Of a stretch of 11,359 nucleotides of DNA, positions 5,971 through 11,359 are shown piece after piece. The position numbers and the translations under genes are program-made. The notes under the pieces were generated by a model, which made no database searches, was not told the DNA's origin, and was given only the letters and a program-made list of their open reading frames with translations. The stretch is taken from contig JAGVEE010000323.1 in assembly GCA_020058405.1 (NCBI GenBank), positions 1 through 11,359 on the forward strand, given 5' to 3'. How positions within the stretch are numbered: position 1 is the first letter of the stretch; every line of letters starts with the position of its first letter. This DNA is from Sphingobacteriales bacterium (GTDB lineage: Bacteria; Bacteroidota; Bacteroidia; Sphingobacteriales; Sphingobacteriaceae).

Positions 5971-8900
5971 ATGAAAAAATACTTATTATTAATAAATCTA
6001 CTGTTATTTACTGCAATGTCTTTTGGACAAACTGTTAAAGAACAATTTAGTGGTTTTGGTACAGTATCTAGTGTTACTAGTTTAGGTAGTAGTAATTACA
6101 CAGTTGCTTTAACAGGATTTAATGGAAGTCCTCGTTTTGAGATTAATGGGGCATGGGAAGGTGGTGATGTAGCTGCTAACGACATTATATTTCGAGACGG
6201 AGCTAGATTTGTAGTTACGTTGGTAAATAGTAGTAGTTCAACTGGATTTAATGTAAGAATTAATAGTCCGGATGAAGGATTAGGAGTATCTCCATTAAAT
6301 CCTGGAGAAATTGTAGCGGTTGGTAGAGAAGTTTCTGGTATATTTCCTTTACCAAAACAAGGCGATAATGCCGGCACCGGTATTCCTCCTAGTTTAGCTT
6401 CCAGTATTGTGATTCATAATACTAAAATTATTAGTACTCTTATTGCTGCTGGTGGTGGCAGTGGAGTTTCTACTTTTGAAGGTCGTAGCGGAGTTGTTGT
6501 ATCCGCAAACGGGGATTACACTGCAAGTGAAATTACAAATGTACCTGCTGGTACTATTTCTGCAACAACAATACAAGGGGCTGTAAATGAAATAGCAACA
6601 GATTATGCTAATGCGGATATTACAGCGCTAGCATATAATGGATCAACGGATATTTTAACAGCTACACGTAGTGCTGGTAATCTTACTGTTGTTATCCCGT
6701 CTGATACTATTGTGCCTCCTAGTCTTTTAGATTCAATTACAGCGCACCGTACTGATTTAAATAACTTACAGTTATTAACTGGAAGAGTCGACGGTAGTAA
6801 TCATTTAGGTACTTTTACTGGTTCGACAATTGCTGATAATATTGCAATTAAACCTGCTTTTCAAGCTATAGAAACATCGTTAGAAACAAAACTTTCGAGT
6901 GAGGTTGACGGCGGATTAGCTAATGAAGGGCTATTGACATTAGGGGGTTCGTCGAATGCTGTAACTATTAGTAGCAATACACCTGGTAGTAATACTATTA
7001 CTATTACTGGTAGCGGAGGTGCTATGACGAGTTTCTCTGGTAATACTTTAACTGTTGCTGCCTCAGTATCCGGGGGTGATAACTGGGGGGTACAGACAGT
7101 AGTCACTGATGCTACTTTTGTTGGAGATGGTACTGTAGGAAATACGTTAAAACATGCTGCTTTTACTGGGGATGTAACTGCTGCTATTGGAAGCAATGAT
7201 TTACAAATAACTACAAATGCAGTAGGTAGCGTAGAAATAGCTAATGACGCAGTTGGTTCTTCTGAACTTGCTTCTACTACCGTAACAGCAGGAACATATG
7301 GAAATACTACTCAAGTTGCACAAGTTGTATTTGATGCTGATGGTAGAGCTACGGGGGCTTCAAATGTAAACATAACATATCCTACTCAAGATCCCACTAT
7401 GGGAGGTGATTTAAGTGGAACAGCTAGTAATTCTCAAATAATTACAGGAGCTGTTGGTCAAAATGAAATTGCAACGGATGGAGTTAGTAGCGCTGAAATA
7501 GCAGCAAATGCAGTAGGTAGTGCAGAAATTATTGATGATGCTGTAACTCTTAGTAAAATTGCAGATATCCCCGATTTACGTTTTATAGGGAATAACACAG
7601 GGGCGTCAGCAAGTCCAGTAGCTCTAACCGTTAGTAATACTAAAACAATGCTTGATTATCAAGCATCTGAAATTGATAATATACCAAATGGTACAATTGC
7701 GTCTACTACTACACAAAATGCAATTGATGAACTTGCGTTAGAAAAACAACAAAATATACAGTTTCAAGATGAAACAATTAATACTGGTACTTCCGGAGGG
7801 GTTAGTAATATTAACTTTACTGGGGCGGGTGTAACTGTTACAGGTACTACAAATCTAACAGTAACAATTCCAGGCGGAGGTGCTGGGGATAACTGGGGAA
7901 GTCAAACAGTTGCTACAGATGCTACTTTAACTGGTGTAGGCACGTCTGGCAATACTTTAAAAAGAGCTGCAATAAGTGGTGATGTAGTTATATCAGCTGG
8001 AAGTAATACTGCAGAAATCCAATCAGGTGTTGTAGGCGCAACAGAATTAGCATCGACTGCGGTAACTGCAGGTAGCTATACTAATGCAAGTGTTACTGTT
8101 GATGCAGATGGTAGAATTACTGCAGCATCTAATGGAACAGCAGGACTAAGTACAGTAGCTTCTGATAATACGATTGATGGCGATGGTACTGTTGGAAATC
8201 CCTTAAGTAGAGCAAACCTTACAGGAGCAGTGTCTACTACTACAGGTAGTAATGTTACTACCTTAGGAGTTGGTGTAATTGCTACTAATAATTTTGATGT
8301 AGCTGTTGTAGATGCTGCCGCTCTTGCATCTACTAGTGTTTTAGCAGGAAGTTACGGTAATAGTACAAATGTACCTAATTTTACAGTTGATGGTGACGGT
8401 CGACTTACTGCGGCGGGCAACATTGCTATTGCTTTTCCTGATGCTTCTAATACAAACGAACTTCAAACTGTCACCAATTCAAATGATGCAACTTCACATA
8501 CTCTTACTCTTAGTAATAGCGGAGGTTCAATACAATTTGTAGAAGGTTCTAATATTACGTTAACCTCGTCTGGTAGTACGTCTGCAGGGGGTGCAGGGAT
8601 TGTAACAATTGCATCTACTTCTAGTGGTGGCATTCTTGAATATAGTGCAGGTAATGGAGCTAGAGTTTACGCTACAGGCTCTGGTATTACTTTTACAAGA
8701 ACAACGTCAAACGAATGGGAATTTGATGTCCCGAGTGGTGTAGAGTTACTAAGTTTTGATATATATTCAACAGACCCTCAGAATCCTGGAGCTAATCTTC
8801 TTTTAAGGTTTGATTATGCTGGTAATAGTGCATATAATCAAAATACGTCCGGAACTGATGTTAAGGCTCCCATAATTAGAGGGGTTAATTTATTTGGAAA

Positions 8901-9090
8901 TACTTCTGCGATTAGCAGGACAAATACACAATCTTACGATATTACAACATCAACTCCAAACCTTATAGTTAGGTTGACAGGAGTTGGTACCGGTGTTGTA
9001 GGTGGGGGTTCAGGCGATTTAGAAATCGAAATAGCAAATTATAGTAGTCTTCTTGGCGCAGATGCTAGTAATCTTATGGGAAGATTTTAA
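5971..9090 (+). CDS. Signal-peptide-bearing tail-fibre-type protein 2, 1039 residues
   Basis: Residues 1-19 are a Sec-type signal peptide: KK at the start, a core of Leu/Ile/Phe, then SFG before Gln20, a typical flavobacterial cleavage site. Residues 20-146 form a domain shared with the next gene. Next comes a module with GRSGVVVSANGDYTASEIT, and a similar EITNVPAGTI / EIDNIPNGTI pair occurs near 187 and 567. LGTFTG...AFQA and GNNTGASASPVALTV match fibre protein 1. Three long repeats occur at residues 370-471, 640-725 and 727-823, with short AVGSxEIA repeats at 416-436 and 493-528. Residues 889-1039 match the end of fibre protein 1. The mature protein has no Cys. It looks like a long, thin, repeat-built fibre. 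Whether it is part of the virion or is exported by the host Sec system cannot be decided from sequence. Confidence 0.75.
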   Translation: MKKYLLLINLLLFTAMSFGQTVKEQFSGFGTVSSVTSLGSSNYTVALTGFNGSPRFEINGAWEGGDVAANDIIFRDGARFVVTLVNSSSSTGFNVRINSPDEGLGVSPLNPGEIVAVGREVSGIFPLPKQGDNAGTGIPPSLASSIVIHNTKIISTLIAAGGGSGVSTFEGRSGVVVSANGDYTASEITNVPAGTISATTIQGAVNEIATDYANADITALAYNGSTDILTATRSAGNLTVVIPSDTIVPPSLLDSITAHRTDLNNLQLLTGRVDGSNHLGTFTGSTIADNIAIKPAFQAIETSLETKLSSEVDGGLANEGLLTLGGSSNAVTISSNTPGSNTITITGSGGAMTSFSGNTLTVAASVSGGDNWGVQTVVTDATFVGDGTVGNTLKHAAFTGDVTAAIGSNDLQITTNAVGSVEIANDAVGSSELASTTVTAGTYGNTTQVAQVVFDADGRATGASNVNITYPTQDPTMGGDLSGTASNSQIITGAVGQNEIATDGVSSAEIAANAVGSAEIIDDAVTLSKIADIPDLRFIGNNTGASASPVALTVSNTKTMLDYQASEIDNIPNGTIASTTTQNAIDELALEKQQNIQFQDETINTGTSGGVSNINFTGAGVTVTGTTNLTVTIPGGGAGDNWGSQTVATDATLTGVGTSGNTLKRAAISGDVVISAGSNTAEIQSGVVGATELASTAVTAGSYTNASVTVDADGRITAASNGTAGLSTVASDNTIDGDGTVGNPLSRANLTGAVSTTTGSNVTTLGVGVIATNNFDVAVVDAAALASTSVLAGSYGNSTNVPNFTVDGDGRLTAAGNIAIAFPDASNTNELQTVTNSNDATSHTLTLSNSGGSIQFVEGSNITLTSSGSTSAGGAGIVTIASTSSGGILEYSAGNGARVYATGSGITFTRTTSNEWEFDVPSGVELLSFDIYSTDPQNPGANLLLRFDYAGNSAYNQNTSGTDVKAPIIRGVNLFGNTSAISRTNTQSYDITTSTPNLIVRLTGVGTGVVGGGSGDLEIEIANYSSLLGADASNLMGRF
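6028..6408 (+). repeat. N-terminal domain shared with fibre gene 3 (copy 1)
   Basis: Residues 20-146 of fibre protein 2 align with residues 24-155 of fibre protein 3 (copy at 9170-9565). Shared landmarks are FSG(F/Y)GT, YTV, GFNG, RF, NG and WE, then a later P(S/D)LA near the end. The placement directly after the signal peptide is the same in both. Copy 1 has no Cys; copy 2 has five. Confidence 0.75.
7078..7383 (+). repeat. Fibre repeat unit 1 of 3
   Basis: Encodes residues 370-471, starting DNWGVQTVVTDATFVGDG and ending near FDADGRATGASN. The unit order is DNWG, DGTVGNTL, GDV, SELAS, then DADGR. Confidence 0.7.
7888..8145 (+). repeat. Fibre repeat unit 2 of 3
   Basis: Encodes residues 640-725. 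It starts DNWGSQTVATDATLTGVG and ends VDADGRITAASNG. It follows the same order as unit 1 (SGNTL, SGDV, TELAS, DADGR) but is shorter. Confidence 0.7.
8149..8439 (+). repeat. Fibre repeat unit 3 of 3
   Basis: Encodes residues 727-823, from STVASDNTIDGDGTVGNPL to VDGDGRLTAAGN. It lacks the DNWG start but keeps DGDGTVGNPL, TGAV, AALAS and DGDGR. It is the most diverged of the three units. Confidence 0.6.
8635..9087 (+). repeat. C-terminal domain shared with fibre gene 1 (copy 2)
   Basis: Residues 889-1039 of fibre protein 2 are the counterpart of residues 294-441 of fibre protein 1. This copy has a small gap after GVNLFGN and an extra Gly-rich insert (GVVGGGSGD) before the EIEIANY block. Confidence 0.8.
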
Positions 9091-9100
9091 ACAATTACTA

Positions 9101-11359
9101 ATGAAACAATTAATAAGTGTCTTTTTAATAATCTTTTTAATAATCTTTGCTGTTTCTTCTTGTTTTAGTCAAGTAACAGTAGATGAAAGATTTAGCGGTT
9201 ACGGTACATTTCAGTCTGTAAGTGGTAGTAACCCTTATACTGTAACTATTGTAGGTTTTAACGGAGGATTGCGATTCCAACCCAATGGTACTTGGGAAGC
9301 TGCTAATTGTCAAAATGGCGATGTAGTGTGGTGGGGATGCGCTAGATATATCATGTCGGGGGTTTCAGGGGGTGGTAGTATGATTAATTGTACTTTGACT
9401 ATTCCTACTGCTGATTTTGCAGCAGAAGTAAGTGAACCTGCAGTTGGACAGAAGTGTGCTATTGTTCGAGAATTAGCAGGAACTGCTCCTATTATTCCCC
9501 CTACAGCAGATGGAAACGGGGCTTCTCAAGCTGGTATTTCTCCTGATTTAGCTGCTTGTATGTTTGCACATTATGCATTAAATATCAGTACAGGCGGTTC
9601 TGATAAAGTTTTTAGAGATGGTTTGGTTGAAACCACAGATACTGTTAGAATGGGAGGTGAAGTTTTTGATAATATTAATATTGATTTAAATAGAAATATG
9701 TATGAAATGCATAGTTCTAACGGAGACTCTGTTTCCATTAGAATTCAAGGAGGGGAAGCTATCTTAGTAAGTGAAGATAGTCTCAATGAATATGTAGCAA
9801 GAAATACCACAACCCCTTATGGTACTGTGATAACAGCACAACAATACTCACCTCAAAATATATCGCAAGTAGATGTAGCCTCTGATAACATTAAAGTTAG
9901 AGTACTTGAAAATGGTGGTGGTGGTGGTTTTGATAATGCTAACGGTTTAGAAATAACACAATCTACTACACAATTAAAGCAATATAGAGGAAGTACAATA
10001 CATAGTAAATTTGAAGTACGTTCTGATAGCGTTGTTTTTACACCGCCTGCTGGTTCTCCTGGAATGGTTTATTCTAGAAATTTAGCAGCAAATATGGCAG
10101 ATAATCCGAGAGCGATTCCAGATAAAGGTTATATAGATAGTTTAATAAATATTGCTGGGGATGGTAATGGAATCTATGGCGGAAGTGGTAATATTCCAAC
10201 AAATACAGTCGGGACTATTACCGATAACTTTACGCTGAAAGATAATCGTTACGGTACAGATACGGCTCGAATATCTTTCGCTATCCGTGATACCACTATT
10301 AGTGGGATGGATACCTATGATGCAAAATACCTGCATCTCAGGAATTATCTAAAGGGAGATAATTTCGGTGGAGCTTTCTTCTCTACCGATTTTACCGATG
10401 TAAAATTACTGCCACATGGATTCTTTGTCATTAATGGTGACTACGAATTCAATATTAGCAATTATGGGATGAGATTTGCTAACGGATCAACTACGATGGA
10501 AGCAAATAATGGTCTGGTTAACATACAGGCTAATGGCATAGGATTAACATCGAATTCTCTTGCTAATTTCAATTTAGACACATATACTGACAATAGACCA
10601 GTGAAAAGGGGTATCCGTTATGCTGCGGATTATTCTGCAACCTACACTGACCGTTCTCTGGTAGATAAGGGATATGTGTCGAGCGCTCTTTCCTTACATA
10701 ACCACACCAAAATTCAGGATGCTGATAATGACACCAAAATTCAAGTAGAAGAATCAGCAGATGAAGACACTATTCGCTTCGACTTGGCGGGGGATGAAAA
10801 ACTGACCATGAACGCAGATGGCGCTAATTTTAAAATAGGCATCAATGATTCTACAACCACTGTGCAGCCTTTAGGGGCTGACTTTGTATTTGATGCAACA
10901 AATGGCGGAACGGTGGGGGTCAAGAAAGGTGATTATTTAGGGCCTGAAACATTGGCCAATGGTGACTTTAGCTCCACATCCAACTGGACGCTTGGCTCTG
11001 ATATGGCGATAAACTCAGGTGTGCTTAAAAGTTTTAACGGGAGTGGCAGCGCTGCCACTCAATTGGTTACGTTAGAGGTGGGAGCTAAGTATAAATTTAG
11101 TGCCGATGTTGTGTTCAGTTACAGCGCTCCTTCTGACTACACAAGTACGGATTTGGATTTCTATACTAACCAGCTTGGTGAGTACAACGGTGACTTTTTC
11201 TATGAGCAGAATAGGGGAGTACCTTCGAGTTACGAATATTATTTCACCGCCACGATAGCCAGTAATAAGGTGGAAATACATTCGTACTACGACAGTGTAC
11301 ACATTGACAATGTATCGCTGAAAAAAGTTTTAGCTTCATTCCCGGATAATCTCGCAATA
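9101..11359 (+). CDS. Signal-peptide-bearing fibre-type protein 3, 3'-truncated
   Basis: The frame is open from ATG 9101 to the window end (753 residues, no stop). Residues 1-23 are a signal peptide with a FLIIFLIIF core. The likely Sec cleavage is CFS before Gln24, but VSSC at 18-21 could also act as a lipobox. Residues 24-155 match the N-terminal domain of fibre protein 2 but carry C70, C80, C97, C119 and C153. A GGGGG linker lies at 272-276. A DKGYI motif occurs at 341-345 and a related DKGYV at 522-526, each ending a similar module. Residues 540-570 have DADNDTKIQVEE and IRFD, a motif common in Bacteroidota fibre-like proteins. Residues 618-742 (NGDFSSTSNW ... IDNVSLKK) resemble a CBM4/9-type jelly-roll carbohydrate-binding domain. 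Codon usage changes sharply after about 10200. A receptor- or glycan-binding fibre is likely. Confidence 0.75.
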   Translation, partial: MKQLISVFLIIFLIIFAVSSCFSQVTVDERFSGYGTFQSVSGSNPYTVTIVGFNGGLRFQPNGTWEAANCQNGDVVWWGCARYIMSGVSGGGSMINCTLTIPTADFAAEVSEPAVGQKCAIVRELAGTAPIIPPTADGNGASQAGISPDLAACMFAHYALNISTGGSDKVFRDGLVETTDTVRMGGEVFDNINIDLNRNMYEMHSSNGDSVSIRIQGGEAILVSEDSLNEYVARNTTTPYGTVITAQQYSPQNISQVDVASDNIKVRVLENGGGGGFDNANGLEITQSTTQLKQYRGSTIHSKFEVRSDSVVFTPPAGSPGMVYSRNLAANMADNPRAIPDKGYIDSLINIAGDGNGIYGGSGNIPTNTVGTITDNFTLKDNRYGTDTARISFAIRDTTISGMDTYDAKYLHLRNYLKGDNFGGAFFSTDFTDVKLLPHGFFVINGDYEFNISNYGMRFANGSTTMEANNGLVNIQANGIGLTSNSLANFNLDTYTDNRPVKRGIRYAADYSATYTDRSLVDKGYVSSALSLHNHTKIQDADNDTKIQVEESADEDTIRFDLAGDEKLTMNADGANFKIGINDSTTTVQPLGADFVFDATNGGTVGVKKGDYLGPETLANGDFSSTSNWTLGSDMAINSGVLKSFNGSGSAATQLVTLEVGAKYKFSADVVFSYSAPSDYTSTDLDFYTNQLGEYNGDFFYEQNRGVPSSYEYYFTATIASNKVEIHSYYDSVHIDNVSLKKVLASFPDNLAI
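9121..9144 (+). repeat. 12-base tandem duplication in the signal peptide core
   Basis: CTTTTTAATAAT occurs twice in direct succession (9121-9132 and 9133-9144), followed by CTTT. It encodes FLIIFLIIF. The unit is a whole number of codons, so gain or loss of a copy would keep the frame and change only the length of the hydrophobic core. Confidence 0.8.
9170..9565 (+). repeat. N-terminal domain shared with fibre gene 2 (copy 2)
   Basis: Residues 24-155 of fibre protein 3. It begins VTVDERFSGYGTF and keeps GFNG, LRF and TWE at matching spacing. It differs from copy 1 by an insertion around NCQNGDVVWWGC and by its five Cys residues. Confidence 0.75.
11041..11060. repeat. Perfect 20-base palindrome
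   Basis: GAGTGGCAGC is followed immediately by its exact reverse complement GCTGCCACTC. It lies inside the CBM-like domain of fibre protein 3 (codons for GSGSAAT). The flanking bases do not extend it. It is unusually GC-rich for this window (14 of 20). It could be a protein-binding dyad, a recombination site, or chance. Confidence 0.6.

Noticed and set aside
5556..7196. Reverse-strand ORFs opposite the fibre genes
   Set aside because: Repetitive Thr/Ser/Gly/Val codons on the + strand leave few stops on the reverse strand; the translated products are low-complexity.
7078..8439. Fibre repeats as a CRISPR array or DNA satellite
   Set aside because: The repeats are conserved at protein level and diverged in DNA, lie in an open frame, and have no constant-length spacers.
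10142..11302. Reverse-strand ORFs opposite the end of fibre gene 3
   Set aside because: The + strand frame is open throughout with recognisable domains, so these are shadows.
1..11359. Assignment to crAss-like phages
   Set aside because: The connector-like gene recalls proteins of that group, but no portal, capsid, polymerase or other hallmark is in the window, and the tail-tube-like gene would argue against a short tail.

Overview
The window looks like part of the late (virion structural) region of a tailed phage or prophage of a Bacteroidota host, probably a flavobacterium-like one. This rests on four observations. The DNA is AT-rich, and all genes lie on the + strand with very short gaps or small overlaps. 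Start codons follow A/T-rich leaders with no clear Shine-Dalgarno sequence, as is usual in Bacteroidota. Two proteins begin with signal peptides of the flavobacterial kind, with mature proteins starting at Gln after SFG or CFS. The fibre-repeat proteins and the connector-like protein point to a phage. No terminase, portal, tape-measure, lysis, integrase or tRNA gene is present, so the exact phage family and whether it is integrated cannot be decided here.

Layout. 1-887: 3' end of an unrecognised helical protein. 907-2010: protein resembling phage head-tail connector (neck) proteins. 2003-3016: Ala/Val-rich, beta-rich protein, probably an abundant virion protein such as a tail-tube-like subunit, followed by a terminator-like hairpin at 3033-3056. 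3084-3924: two small coupled proteins with Cys clusters. 3947-4624: unrecognised protein with one N-terminal membrane segment and an internal terminator-like hairpin plus T run. 4632-11359: three consecutive fibre-type genes of 441, 1039 and at least 753 residues. The last one runs off the window end.

The three fibre genes are built from shared modules. Genes 1 and 2 share a C-terminal domain of about 150 residues and several internal modules. Genes 2 and 3 share an N-terminal domain of about 130 residues preceded by a Sec-type signal peptide. The middle gene therefore looks like a link between the other two. Signal peptides on proteins in a virion-structural operon are unexpected, because phage tails assemble in the cytoplasm. 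This is the most interesting signal in the window: either these fibres are exported during infection, or the hydrophobic N-termini serve another purpose. The third gene also changes codon usage sharply after about 10200, just past a repeated DKGY(I/V) motif, which suggests that its distal (probably receptor-facing) part was acquired from another source.

There is no stretch over 300 bases without a gene. The reverse strand carries only ORFs that shadow the + strand genes.
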